A stretch of 64,000 nt of DNA, taken from NCBI RefSeq assembly GCF_042657365.1, contig NZ_JBHSKT010000003.1:248001-312000 (forward strand), written 5' to 3'. Shown in pieces: positions 44,865 through 53,407 of the stretch. Source of the stretch: Adhaeribacter_A terreus (GTDB lineage Bacteria > Bacteroidota > Bacteroidia > Cytophagales > Hymenobacteraceae). Positions within the stretch are counted from its first letter, which is position 1. Each line of letters opens with the position of its first letter. A model generated the notes under the pieces. It ran no database searches. It was not told the DNA's origin and saw only the letters and a program-made list of their open reading frames with translations. Both the position numbers and the translations under genes were made by a program.

Positions 44865-45209
44865 TTATTTCAGCATTATTTTGCCTTTCATTACGGGGTG
44901 AAAAGTACAGTAATAGCTGGCACTTTTGGTTACCGTCAACCTCCAGGACTTACCGGTAGCCAAGTCCGGCGATTTCCAGGATTTTCCGCTTGCTTCTGTT
45001 ACATTATGCACTACCATATCGCGGTTAATGAACAAGATCTTATCACCGTTTTTTACGGTAATCTGCGCGGGTTTGAACTTCATTTGCACGATCTCCACAG
45101 TATGCGTTACCGGCGCTTTTTCTGCTCCGGAAACAACCTTGCCAGTATAGAAAAGCAGCAATGTAACAACAAGCAATAAGGCTGGCTTTAAATTCTTTCG
45201 GATACTCAT
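44865..45209 (-). CDS. Exported cupredoxin (plastocyanin/amicyanin-like)
   Basis: 114 residues. N-terminal signal segment (LKPALLLVVTLLLFYTG), then a single cupredoxin domain: EIVQMKFKPAQITVKNGDKILFINRDMVVHNVTEA and ASYYCTFHPVMKGKIMLK. Copper ligands His (VVHN) and the Cys-x-x-His-x-x-Met loop (CTFHPVM) are intact, so a type 1 blue copper electron carrier in the periplasm. ATG overlaps the DUF4142 gene's TGA (ATGA), so the two are coupled. Confidence 0.93.
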   Translation of the reverse strand: MSIRKNLKPALLLVVTLLLFYTGKVVSGAEKAPVTHTVEIVQMKFKPAQITVKNGDKILFINRDMVVHNVTEASGKSWKSPDLATGKSWRLTVTKSASYYCTFHPVMKGKIMLK

Positions 45210-45766
45210 TTTTTACTGATGCTCCTGAATTGTTTCTGAACCATTTGGGCATGTTCCAGGTGCGCTTGAAAAATTGGAGCTGCATCCTGCAACAGTTTCT
45301 TGAGTTCCGCATTTTCCGTTTCCGGAATGAGCACATCTTTAACCGTCGAAATTACGGCTTTGTGGTAAGCAACTTCATTGTCGATGTACGCTTTGTCGAA
45401 AGCAGCCCCGGATTTTGCCCGCAGTATGGTTTTGGTTTTTTCCGCATCGGCCAGTAGCTTTTTGGTTGTAGCATTATCTTTCGGGGTTATCTTTAATTTT
45501 CCGGCAAGCGCCACCGCCTGGTCAATTACCGACTGGTGATCTTTCGCCATCATATCAGCAAACTTTATCACTTCGGCATTCTTCGATCTCTCTTTCGCAA
45601 TTTTAGCATAATCTATGTCGATCAGGTTGGCGGTTACTGCTACCGAAGCCACTTCGGGGTCTGATAATTTACCGGTTGCTTTCTGAGCCTGGGCCGGAAC
45701 CTGCAATAAAAATACACTGAACAGCGCACCGGCTATCCAGGCAGTCGCATTTTGAATTTTTCTCAT
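45206..45766 (-). CDS. DUF4142 exported protein
   Basis: 186 residues with a signal peptide (..LLQVPAQAQ). Ferritin-like helical DUF4142 domain: SDPEVASVAVTANLIDIDYAKIAKERSKNAEVIKFADMMAKDHQSVIDQAVALAGKL and KAYIDNEVAYHKAVISTVKDVLIPETENAELKKLLQDAAPIFQAHLEHAQMV. Family function unknown, often in stress-related gene groups. First gene of a two-gene unit with the cupredoxin, suggesting a shared periplasmic metal or redox job (inference). Confidence 0.92.
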   Translation of the reverse strand: MRKIQNATAWIAGALFSVFLLQVPAQAQKATGKLSDPEVASVAVTANLIDIDYAKIAKERSKNAEVIKFADMMAKDHQSVIDQAVALAGKLKITPKDNATTKKLLADAEKTKTILRAKSGAAFDKAYIDNEVAYHKAVISTVKDVLIPETENAELKKLLQDAAPIFQAHLEHAQMVQKQFRSISKK

Positions 45767-45823
45767 AATTTTCGTTTTAGTTGTGGTTTATTTCTTAGAG
45801 TTAAAAAACGACCAAAGGTTACA

Positions 45824-45839
45824 AAAACGGATAGGGTAA
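45824..45839 (+). repeat. Degenerate dispersed repeat, copy 28
   Basis: AAAACGGATAGGGTAA; only a partial match and no clear tail. Confidence 0.45.
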
Positions 45840-45900
45840 ATTTTATGGCTGTAACAAGATGTTTACCCTAAAGTTAGGCTTTAAAACGACAAGCTTGGAA

Positions 45901-45932
45901 AGCACTTTTTCTCGTTAAAAGTATACCGTTCT
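45901..45932 (-). repeat. Dispersed bipartite repeat, copy 29
   Basis: Core 45917-45932 (AGAACGGTATACTTTT, minus strand), tail CGAGAAAAAGTGCT. Confidence 0.75.
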
Positions 45933-45985
45933 GGACATCAGCAAGCATTGCAGAATTCTTTTTGAAAACGGAAAAACAGCGAGAT

Positions 45986-46021
45986 AAAACGCTATGGTTT
46001 TTGCTTGAAAAAGTGCTTCGG
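45986..46021 (+). repeat. Dispersed bipartite repeat, copy 30
   Basis: Core AAAACGCTATGGTTTT (45986-46001), tail TGAAAAAGTGCTTCGG. Confidence 0.9.
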
Positions 46022-46050
46022 ATCAATTAGCAAATAGCTTGGAAATGCCT

Positions 46051-46524
46051 TTATGTATGATAGAAAAACCCCAGAATAGCACCGTAAATCAAATGGCCCA
46101 GCAGCGTTACGATCGGGGTTCCTTTGCCATAGTTCAGCGCAAATATGCCGGGCGGCTCCAGCTGTTTGGTAGGCGTTGGCCCCTGAAAAGGCCGGGCCAT
46201 ACGCGGGTGAATAAACGTAAGAATTTCCAGCCCGACCGATAATACAAAAGCTACGTGCACCAGCCCGATGGCCATCCCAAACCACCAGGTTTGCAAACCC
46301 GAACTTTCGAAAGCAGCGCCGTAAATAAAAGCAAAGAGCCAGCCCATGGTTAAGTGAGCCAGCAAACCAAGCCACGGCGCTTTGTTCCGGTTTGCGGTAA
46401 AAAGCGTGCCTAAAATAAAGGGCAGATCCATGCGGGTAAAACCCAGCGGCCGGGACGCAGCAAGCAAAATGGTTAGTATAATGGTAGCGGCAAAACCCCA
46501 TAAGAGCAGGTTATCGATATTCAT
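46051..46524 (-). CDS. Four-helix membrane protein, unknown function
   Basis: 157 residues from ATG 46524 (MNIDNLLLWGFAATII), which overlaps the GH15 stop as ATGA; the frame also reads 8 codons further upstream. Four hydrophobic helices (LLLWGFAATIILTILLAA; PWLGLLAHLTMGWLFAFIYGAAF; WWFGMAIGLVHVAFVLSVGL; IVTLLGHLIYGAILGFFY). Conserved-looking HxxxGxxxAxxYG repeats occur in helices 2 and 4. No family named with confidence. Translationally coupled to GH15. Confidence 0.75.
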   Translation of the reverse strand: MNIDNLLLWGFAATIILTILLAASRPLGFTRMDLPFILGTLFTANRNKAPWLGLLAHLTMGWLFAFIYGAAFESSGLQTWWFGMAIGLVHVAFVLSVGLEILTFIHPRMARPFQGPTPTKQLEPPGIFALNYGKGTPIVTLLGHLIYGAILGFFYHT

Positions 46525-48350
46525 CGGGCAATTTCCTTTCCTTTGCACGATTCATTTAAAGTCAGGGCGGCGCAGATCAACCCGATATGCGTAAAACCCT
46601 GCGGATAATTACCCAGCATTTCTCCGGTTTCCGGTTCAAATTCTTCGGCCAGCAAGCCCGCCGGACTCGCATTTTTCAGCACCGCTTCGAATACCATTTG
46701 TGCTTCCTCAATTTCCCCCGCCATCACTAAATTTTCTACCAGCCAGAAATTACAGATCCCAAATGCCCCTTCGCCACCACGCAAACCATCGTCTACATGT
46801 TTATAACGGTACACTAGGTTCCGGTTCGTAAGCTGCTCTTGAATTTGCTGCCTGGTAGAACGCATTTGCGGAGAATCTGCGGGACAATAACCAACCAGCG
46901 GAAAAACCAATGAACTGGCATCCAGCGTACTTCCATTGAACTCGCGGGTATAAGCGCCGATTTTTCCGTTATACCCATATTGCTCCACGGCCTTCCGGAT
47001 CTGCTGGCTTACTTCGCGGTATTTCTCCAGGGGAGCTTCCTTCCATTGATATTTTTCAGCCAGCTTAATTAACCGGTCAAGCCCAGCCCAGGCCATTACT
47101 TTTGAATGCGTATGATGCGTATTTGCGGAACGTACTTCCCAAATTCCGTTGTCAGGTTGGTTCCATTCCCGGCAGATTATCTCGCCTAAGCCCAACAGAA
47201 ATTTCCGGGAATCGCGGGCAAATTCTTTAACCAGCGGCGCATATTCATAAACGGCATCCAGCACTTCGCCATAAACATCCAACTGAAACTGATCATGCGC
47301 GCCGTTTCCAATACGCACTGGTTTCGAATTATTAAAACCGGTAAGCCAGTTCAAAGTTGTTTCCTGCAAAGAAGCATGTCCGAAAACCGAGTAAACAACC
47401 TGTAATTCCGGTTGCGTAAGGCGGGTGGCGTGCAATATCCAATCCATATACGCATGCGCTTCTTCCTCAAATCCCAGTTTCACCAAAACCCGGGTGGTAA
47501 AAGAAGCATCGCGCAGCCAGCAAAACCGGTAATCCCAGTTGCGTTCCCCTCCAGCTTCTTCCGGTAGCGATGTGGTTGGTGCCGCAATAATGGCTCCGGA
47601 AGGTGCATGCGCCAATAGTTTCAGGGTAAGGGCGCTGCGTTTTACCATTTGTTCGTACAAGCCTTTGTATTTGCATTGCTTCAGCCAGTTGTTCCAATAT
47701 TCATCGGTAAGCTGCAATCTTCTCAAAGCTGTTTCTTTCAGTTCGGGTAATACAGCAGGGCTTTGGCTGGAATAACTTAAAGAAAAAATAACCCGTTCGC
47801 CGGCGCGTAAACGAAACGTTGCAGTTGCGCATTCTTTAGTTTTTGCCACGTTTATGATACCGTTATCCAGGGTGCTGAGCAAGTTAAAAATATGCTCTTT
47901 CCATAAAACCTGAATGCCTAACTTCTTACGGTCTTGCAGCGTGGCAGCTTCTTTCCCGTAAAATAACCGGGGTTCATATTCCATTCGAAATTCTATTTCG
48001 CCGGAAGTTACTTCGAGCACCCGCAAAATTTCATGATCCGGAAAAAGCGATCTGGTTTTCTCTTCCTCCGTCATGGCTACAAACGCATCGAGTAATCTGG
48101 CCTCCGAATCAGCTACTTTATAGCGTGTTTCCACCACATTCGAAGCCGGAAGGTATGTTTGGGAACACGTAAAAGCTGCAACCGGCGCAATGGAAAAATG
48201 ACCTCCCCGTTCCGTATCTAACAGGGCCGCTAAAATAGCCGGCGAATCGAACTCTGGTAGACAACACCAGTCGATGGAGCCGCTATTGCTTACCAAAGCA
48301 GCCGCGCGACAATTTCCAATAAGTGCATAATCTGAAAGTCTGGCGGCCAT
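46521..48350 (-). CDS. GH15 family glucoamylase/trehalase-like hydrolase
   Basis: 609 residues, typical cytosolic bacterial GH15: N-terminal beta-sandwich (ARLSDYALIGNCRAAALVSNSGSIDWCCLPEFDSPAILAALLD), then the (alpha/alpha)6 barrel with ERNWDYRFCWLRDASFTTRVLVKLGF and the catalytic pair region near EEFEPETGEMLGNYPQGFTHIGLI. Hydrolyses alpha-glucosidic bonds (glucan ends or trehalose); the two cannot be told apart by eye. No signal peptide. Coupled to the downstream membrane protein; a short gap (62 bp) to the DUF488 gene upstream suggests a longer minus-strand operon. Confidence 0.92.
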   Translation of the reverse strand: MAARLSDYALIGNCRAAALVSNSGSIDWCCLPEFDSPAILAALLDTERGGHFSIAPVAAFTCSQTYLPASNVVETRYKVADSEARLLDAFVAMTEEEKTRSLFPDHEILRVLEVTSGEIEFRMEYEPRLFYGKEAATLQDRKKLGIQVLWKEHIFNLLSTLDNGIINVAKTKECATATFRLRAGERVIFSLSYSSQSPAVLPELKETALRRLQLTDEYWNNWLKQCKYKGLYEQMVKRSALTLKLLAHAPSGAIIAAPTTSLPEEAGGERNWDYRFCWLRDASFTTRVLVKLGFEEEAHAYMDWILHATRLTQPELQVVYSVFGHASLQETTLNWLTGFNNSKPVRIGNGAHDQFQLDVYGEVLDAVYEYAPLVKEFARDSRKFLLGLGEIICREWNQPDNGIWEVRSANTHHTHSKVMAWAGLDRLIKLAEKYQWKEAPLEKYREVSQQIRKAVEQYGYNGKIGAYTREFNGSTLDASSLVFPLVGYCPADSPQMRSTRQQIQEQLTNRNLVYRYKHVDDGLRGGEGAFGICNFWLVENLVMAGEIEEAQMVFEAVLKNASPAGLLAEEFEPETGEMLGNYPQGFTHIGLICAALTLNESCKGKEIAR

Positions 48351-48412
48351 TATAATGTAATCGGTTCTTAAAAAAGAAGATCTAAAACCAGCTTCCTTTC
48401 TTCTTCGGATAG

Positions 48413-48931
48413 CTATTTAGTTATATGGTGTAATTCCCGGTAAGCAGCAGTAAACGGATGTTCTCTGGCATCGCCGGCTTTCATAATATGCATTACTTTC
48501 CAGTTCCGTTCTTTTAAATAATCAGAGATCAGAGCCCGATGACAACGCCACCAAACCGCTTCCGAACACATGTAAGCGGTACGTTTTGCAACAGCCAACT
48601 CCGTAAGCCGGCTTATACCTTCAGCAAATGCAGTGGTTTCGGTATAATCGGCGTAAGCCCGGAAAGATGCGCTGGTCCAGATGGTGTTTTTGGAATCGGG
48701 GTTAGGTTTGCGGCGGCCGCCTAATTCCGGAAAAGGTTGGTAAGCAATACCGGTTTCAGGCAGATAATTTTCCAGCGCACCGGCATTGAATTGCGGGTAT
48801 TTCCGGGAACCCGGAAAGCGCCTGACATCCGCCAACGCTTCAATTCCAAACGACAGCAAGGTTTCCAGAAAATCCTCCTGGCTCCGGGTAGAGTGGCCGA
48901 TGGTCCAGATTTCAGGTTGCGGCTTTGCCAT
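48413..48931 (-). CDS. DUF488 family protein
   Basis: 172 residues. IWTIGHSTRSQEDFLETLLSFGIEALADVRRFPGSRKYPQFN and AYMCSEAVWWRCHRALISDYL are the two family signatures; the Cys pair (CSE..WWRCHR) and Arg/His may form an active or metal site. Function unknown in the family; frequent in stress-gene clusters. Cytosolic. Confidence 0.92.
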   Translation of the reverse strand: MAKPQPEIWTIGHSTRSQEDFLETLLSFGIEALADVRRFPGSRKYPQFNAGALENYLPETGIAYQPFPELGGRRKPNPDSKNTIWTSASFRAYADYTETTAFAEGISRLTELAVAKRTAYMCSEAVWWRCHRALISDYLKERNWKVMHIMKAGDAREHPFTAAYRELHHITK

Positions 48932-48984
48932 TACTGTTTGATTCTGATTTTTTTTTAAGCGTTTTCTACTGGTTAGACGCTTAA

Positions 48985-49017
48985 AAAACGGTAGGGTTTT
49001 AGGGTTAAAAACTCAGG
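48985..49017 (+). repeat. Dispersed bipartite repeat, copy 31
   Basis: Core AAAACGGTAGGGTTTT (48985-49000), tail TTAAAAACTCAGG (49005-49017). Confidence 0.93.
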
Positions 49018-49054
49018 AAAGCCAGATAATTCACTTTCCCGGAAACTACATCTG

Positions 49055-49269
49055 CTAATCGTGTATTTTGATAAGCACCGAACCTTTGTGAGCGGCAATG
49101 TGGTCGGTTGTATCGCTTTAATTTCGTATTGCGGTTCTTCTTTGCTGGCGCGGTGCGTATGGCCTTTATAATCGAAATCTGAAGTGTGCACTTTGATGAT
49201 CTTGCCAGTAACGTAGCCCGCTTCAGAATTCCATTTCACGTGGTCGCCGGTTTTGAAGCTCTTTTCCAT
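49055..49269 (-). pseudogene. DUF2945 (hypervariable-associated small domain) gene with a one-base frameshift
   Basis: From ATG 49269 the frame reads MEKSFKTGDHVKWNSEAGYVTGKII...PQYEIK, a clear DUF2945 N-terminal half. After EIK (about 49123-49130) the expected end S-D-x-T-D-H-I-A-A-H-K-G-S continues in the next frame (SDTTDHIAAHKGSVLIKIHD, stop at 49055-49057). One A appears missing from an AAA run (AAAA would restore the frame). Without the shift the frame runs on to 48973 through unrelated sequence and the dispersed repeat. This is either a real frameshift, a phase-variable A-run or a sequencing error. DUF2945 is a small SH3-like protein of unknown role, common in stress clusters. 65 bp after the FAD reductase. 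Confidence 0.78.
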
Positions 49270-49334
49270 AGCTTTTTTCTTTTCTTTTAAAGGCTCGCGT
49301 TCATATATTCCGAATTCTGCTTTTGAAAGTTTAT

Positions 49335-50057
49335 TCAATAACCGGCAAATTCTTCGGTGCGGATGTTATCGTCGTCTATGCCGGCATCGGTAAGCGTTTT
49401 CCGGATGGACGAAACCATACTGGCCGGGCCTGAAATAAAGTAAATAGGCGCGGAAAGATCGGGAAGATATTTTTTTAGTAATTCCTCCCTGAAGAAACCT
49501 GTTTCTCCCTCCCATTTTTCGCCGGTTCCTTCTAATTTGGTCATGGAAGGCACAAACGTAAAGTTGGGATTTTCTTTCCGGGCAGTCAGCAGATCATCGA
49601 GAAAAGCCGTAGTTTTTGGCGAATTGTTGGCGTAAAAAAGAAAGAGTTTATGCTCGGTTTTATCGTGAGCAGCTTGCAGCAACATACTGTGCATAGGTGT
49701 AATGCCAATGCCGCCGGAAAGAAAAACCACCGGTGATTTTGTATTGTTCGGCAAGGTAAAAGAGCCTGAAGGTCCTTCCATGGTTAATTCCGCCCCCGTT
49801 TCCATATTTTTCAGGTTCCGCTTAAAAGCAGTATCGCGCATGCGGGTAGCAAACATGATATCTTCCTGGTATGGCGCATTGGCCAGCGAAAACGCCCGGC
49901 CATTTCCTTCTTCATCGGTTTCTTTCGGATCAATAAGCTTGAATTCTGCATACTGCCCGGCTTTATAAGTGAATCCGGCCGGTTTTTCGAAATAAAAAGC
50001 CATGGTGCCATCAGCTATTTCTTTTTTGCTTTTGAGCCTGATCTGATATGTTGCCAT
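49335..50057 (-). CDS. Ferredoxin-NADP reductase-like FAD/NAD(P)H oxidoreductase
   Basis: 240 residues: FAD domain (FTYKAGQYAEFKLID...GRAFSLANAPYQ, the RxxS flavin motif) and NAD(P)-binding domain (PVVFLSGGIGITPMHSMLLQAA; FISGPASMVSSIRKTLTDAGIDDDNIRTEEFAGY ending). No [2Fe-2S] domain, so it needs an external electron partner. Cytosolic. Last gene before the 530-bp gap next to tRNA-Thr copy 2. Confidence 0.92.
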   Translation of the reverse strand: MATYQIRLKSKKEIADGTMAFYFEKPAGFTYKAGQYAEFKLIDPKETDEEGNGRAFSLANAPYQEDIMFATRMRDTAFKRNLKNMETGAELTMEGPSGSFTLPNNTKSPVVFLSGGIGITPMHSMLLQAAHDKTEHKLFLFYANNSPKTTAFLDDLLTARKENPNFTFVPSMTKLEGTGEKWEGETGFFREELLKKYLPDLSAPIYFISGPASMVSSIRKTLTDAGIDDDNIRTEEFAGY

Positions 50058-50589
50058 ATATTTTCATTTATGGTTAAACAAACAAAATTACGACCTTTAA
50101 AAGAGAGGTACCTCACTTTAAACTTAAAGCAGTATTCCAGCAAATTCCGTGACATTGCTTTACAATGGCAACCACCCCGACAAGTAATTGTTTATACTTA
50201 CCGGACGAGACACCATTCCTAACCTTCAATCCTAATCGCAACTATATTATTCTATAACGATTAGAGCCTCCACAAGGAATTACGTTACATCCTTTTGACA
50301 TTATTTTTCAATTCGGGAAGATGTCTATAAAGAGAATTTTATACTACAAACTGAAACCGGCACCAGCAGCAACAACTGAATAGAAGTTAAAAACGCTATG
50401 GTTTTAGATGGAAAAACTATTGTTGCTACAAGCGCTTTTCACTTTTTATTGAGCCTGAAAAACTCTGGGGAAGAAAAAAGATAACGAAGGGAAGCTTTAA
50501 TGAATCAGTCTAAAATAATAAGTTAATGACTGGTACAGAAACAAAGAAAAAACAATAAAAATAACATGTCGTTTTAAAAGCGATATAAA
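50058..50589. other. Intergenic region, 532 bp
   Basis: No convincing gene. Contains copy 32 of the dispersed repeat framed by an AGCAACAA/TTGTTGCT inverted repeat (about 50368-50426). Rest AT-rich and featureless. Confidence 0.5.
50390..50422 (+). repeat. Dispersed bipartite repeat, copy 32
   Basis: Core AAAACGCTATGGTTTT (50390-50405), tail GGAAAAACTATTG. Flanked by an 8-bp inverted repeat that could fold the element into a hairpin. Confidence 0.93.
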
Positions 50590-50626
50590 CAAAAAAGCAC
50601 TTACAAGTTTTATCTCGTAAGTGCTT
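50590..50626 (-). terminator. Terminator of tRNA-Thr copy 2
   Basis: Same stem-loop as at copy 1: AAGCACTTAC (50595-50604) with GTAAGTGCTT (50617-50626), T-run on the minus strand. Confidence 0.92.
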
Positions 50627-50637
50627 TTTACTTTTTG

Positions 50638-50710
<73 letters not shown>

Positions 50711-50746
50711 TTCTTTCTTTCAGGCTTAATTGCCCGATTGATGATG

Positions 50747-50777
50747 CAAAAGTAGCGGCTTAAACTTATTTTACAAG
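50747..50777 (-). promoter_or_regulatory. Promoter of tRNA-Thr copy 2
   Basis: Minus strand CTTG (50777-50774), 19 nt, TACTTTTG (50754-50747). The -33 box is one base off TTTG. The -7 box lies in the 3' arm of the upstream gene's terminator. Confidence 0.75.
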
Positions 50778-50794
50778 TTTTTGCCGCTACTTTT
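50748..50794 (-). terminator. Terminator-like inverted repeat after the DUF349 gene
   Basis: Perfect 12-bp arms AAAAGTAGCGGC (50748-50759) and GCCGCTACTTTT (50783-50794), 23-nt loop. It lies 43 bp past the DUF349 stop and overlaps the tRNA promoter. Confidence 0.75.
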
Positions 50795-50836
50795 TTTTAA
50801 CTTTTTAATAACGTTTTGAAAATCAAACTGAAAAAA

Positions 50837-53353
50837 TTAGCTACGGATCTCTTTCAGTTGTTTCTGCAGAAGCTCTATCCGGCTGTTGGCCTGTAAAATA
50901 CGGTCATCGTACTCTTCTCGTAGCTTTTCAGCATTCTTGGAGCGAGCAAAAAACTCGATGTTCGTCTTAAGCGTACGAATGTCGTTTTCAAGCTGACTGA
51001 TTTCTTTGCGAATGCTCTGCTCCTTCTGATACAATTTATTCGATGCATCCGGACCGCCTTTCAGTTTATTCATCTGAAGTTTGAAGAGCACATCGGTTTT
51101 TTGTTCGTTGGACAGCTCCGGAACAGTATCAAGGTATTTTTCCATCAAGGCAAAGAATTTTTCTTCTGCCTGGGCATTGCTGCGACCAGAACCGGAATCA
51201 AAACTCTGCCATTTGGTAACCATTTCTTTCAGGTGTTCCAGATTTCCAGCCTGCGGATGCTGATGCTGCGAAATGCGTTCCGTAAGTTCATCCAGATAAG
51301 CGGTTTTTTCTTCCGAAAGTTTATCCAGTTCAGCTTCTTTGTGCTGCGCATCTGCCTGCCGGCGATCGAAAAATTCGTTGCATGCGGCGCGGAAGCGTTC
51401 CCAGATCTTATCGGAATATTTATCCGGAACACGGCCAATGGTTTTCCATTTTTTCTGCAGCTGGATCAGCTGTTCTTTGGTCGCATCCCAATCGGTACTA
51501 TCTTTTACAGCTTCGGCCTGTTCGCAAAGTTCCGTCTTCAGCTTCAGGTTCTGCATTTTCTGCTCATCCAAAGCTTTGAAGAACTGGTTTTTGTTATGGA
51601 AGAATGCTTTATAAATTCCCCAGAACTTTTTGTTGATTACGTCGGCATTTTCCTTTGGTACTAAACCAATGGCATCCCATTCTTCCTTAATTTTCTGAAT
51701 CTCGTCGGTTTTATCGCGCCAGTCGTTAATGCGGTCGGTATTGTAATTCTGGAAAACTTCCAGGCGGTTCAATACTTCCGTTTTCTTAGAAAGGTTAGCT
51801 GTTTCTACCTCGCGGCGGCCAGCCATGAATTCTTTTTTGCGCTCATGCACTTTTTCCGAAGCCTGGATAAAGCGTTCCCAGATAGCATCGCGCTGGTCGT
51901 TCGGAACCGGGCCAATGTTTTTCCATTCTTCGTGTAAATGGCGCAGTTCCTGCAAGCTCGCATTGATCGATGGATTCTGCTCCAGCGCTTCGGCGCGGGC
52001 TACCAGTTGTAATTTGGCATCTAGGTTACGTTTGCGGTCCAGCTCTTTCAGCTCAAAATAAATGCTACGGTTGTTGTAGAAAATATCAAGCAGCGCATGG
52101 TAAGAATTCCAGAGCTGCTGCGATTCGTTTTGCGGCACTGGTCCAATTGCTTTCCATTCTTCTTGGATCGCTTTCATTTTATCGGCACTGCTTTTGGTTT
52201 CGGCAGCTTCTACCACTTCGCGAAGCTGGGCAATAAGCTCCTGTTTGCGCTGCAGGTTTTTCTGCTTCTGTTCTTCTTCACTGCGCTGATCGCGGTAACG
52301 GTTTTCGCGGAACTGTTGTATAGCCTTTTCAAGCTGCTGGCGTTCCGGCGATAAACGGTATTCAAAATCATCGGCAGTACCGCCTTCGGCAATGAATCTT
52401 TCCTGCGCTTCATTTTTTTCAGCAGCCAGTTTCAGTTCATATTCGCGGTACATATCGTTTACCTGGCGGAAGTTTTTACGGCTATCGGTTTTCAGAATTG
52501 CCATTAACTGCCGCTCGAGTTCAGCTGCCGGCATGGCCGCATAATCGGTGTCGGTAAACTGCTCGTCTTCAGTACTTAATTCGTAAGTTTCTTCCGTTTT
52601 TTCGGCTGAAATATGCGCTACACCAGTACCGGTATTTTCAATTTCTTCCGCTTTACGCTGGGCAGGCATAACTTCCGGAATGATCTCATGCGCTGCAATA
52701 GCACCAGAAATTACATTGCCAACAGTATTTTCGTCGCCTAAAGCAGCATCACGTTCGGCTTCAGTTGTACCACCAGAAACGGTATTACTTTGACCTGAAA
52801 AAGTGCCGATAGCTGGTTCATTTGTAATAGTTGCTGTTGATTCTTCAGTTTCTGAGACGTTGGTTTCCACCACTGGTTCGCTTACTTGTGAGATCGGGTT
52901 TTCTGCAGGAGGAATTACTTCGTGCGTAGCAACTGCTCCACCGGCAACTGTAGAAGCATCTGGTGCTGAAACCGGCGTCTCAGTGCTGGCCGGAGTTTCG
53001 GTGCGCGGCATATTTTCAGGCAGTGAAATCGACCCTGCTTCAATATTTTCGATATTTGTTTCCGGTGCAGGTTGCTCAGTTTTTGTTTCCGGAATTGGAA
53101 TGGAATTGGTGGCCGGGGCAGCTGCAGGGGCTATTGGTTCAGCAGGCATACTTTCGGCAAATGCCGTTGGTGAAACCGGAGCAGCAGGCTCATTACTACC
53201 AGGAGTCGCTCCGCTCTTCCGGGCGTTTATTTCGGCCAGGCGTTTCTCCAGAATACTCATTGCGTCTTCTTTAGGCGCGGGTGGTGGGGTATTATTGGGG
53301 TTATTTGGGTTAGCGTTATTCTCGTTCGTCGGGTTTTCGTTCTCTAAGGTCAT
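50837..53353 (-). CDS. DUF349 repeat protein with long disordered N-terminus
   Basis: 838 residues. The first about 270 are low-complexity, rich in Pro, Ala, Glu, Thr (PNNPNNTPPPAPKEDAMS; PAAPVSPTAFAES), likely disordered. From about 300 on it is highly charged helix/coiled coil with four clear DUF349 units (EEWKAIGPVPQNESQQLWNSY; EEWKNIGPVPNDQRDAIWERF; EEWDAIGLVPKENADVINKKF; KKWKTIGRVPDKYSDKIWERF) and a decayed fifth (TKWQSFDSGSGRSNAQ). A C-terminal coiled coil ends at LKEIRS. No signal peptide, cytosolic. Function of DUF349 proteins is not established. No neighbour points to a role. Confidence 0.92.
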   Translation of the reverse strand: MTLENENPTNENNANPNNPNNTPPPAPKEDAMSILEKRLAEINARKSGATPGSNEPAAPVSPTAFAESMPAEPIAPAAAPATNSIPIPETKTEQPAPETNIENIEAGSISLPENMPRTETPASTETPVSAPDASTVAGGAVATHEVIPPAENPISQVSEPVVETNVSETEESTATITNEPAIGTFSGQSNTVSGGTTEAERDAALGDENTVGNVISGAIAAHEIIPEVMPAQRKAEEIENTGTGVAHISAEKTEETYELSTEDEQFTDTDYAAMPAAELERQLMAILKTDSRKNFRQVNDMYREYELKLAAEKNEAQERFIAEGGTADDFEYRLSPERQQLEKAIQQFRENRYRDQRSEEEQKQKNLQRKQELIAQLREVVEAAETKSSADKMKAIQEEWKAIGPVPQNESQQLWNSYHALLDIFYNNRSIYFELKELDRKRNLDAKLQLVARAEALEQNPSINASLQELRHLHEEWKNIGPVPNDQRDAIWERFIQASEKVHERKKEFMAGRREVETANLSKKTEVLNRLEVFQNYNTDRINDWRDKTDEIQKIKEEWDAIGLVPKENADVINKKFWGIYKAFFHNKNQFFKALDEQKMQNLKLKTELCEQAEAVKDSTDWDATKEQLIQLQKKWKTIGRVPDKYSDKIWERFRAACNEFFDRRQADAQHKEAELDKLSEEKTAYLDELTERISQHQHPQAGNLEHLKEMVTKWQSFDSGSGRSNAQAEEKFFALMEKYLDTVPELSNEQKTDVLFKLQMNKLKGGPDASNKLYQKEQSIRKEISQLENDIRTLKTNIEFFARSKNAEKLREEYDDRILQANSRIELLQKQLKEIRS

Positions 53354-53407
53354 TAGCTCAGGGGTTAGCGTTGGTTTACAGTATGGTATCTTCTTTTAAT
53401 TCGGATG

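Larger units (their letters stand above)
45767..46050. other. Intergenic region with three dispersed-repeat copies
   Basis: 284 bp between two minus-strand genes. Apart from copies 28-30 nothing is recognised. Confidence 0.5.

Noticed and set aside
52803..53399. 198-codon plus-strand frame of Gly/Ala/Val/Ser-rich sequence
   Set aside because: Antisense shadow of the low-complexity N-terminus of the DUF349 gene.
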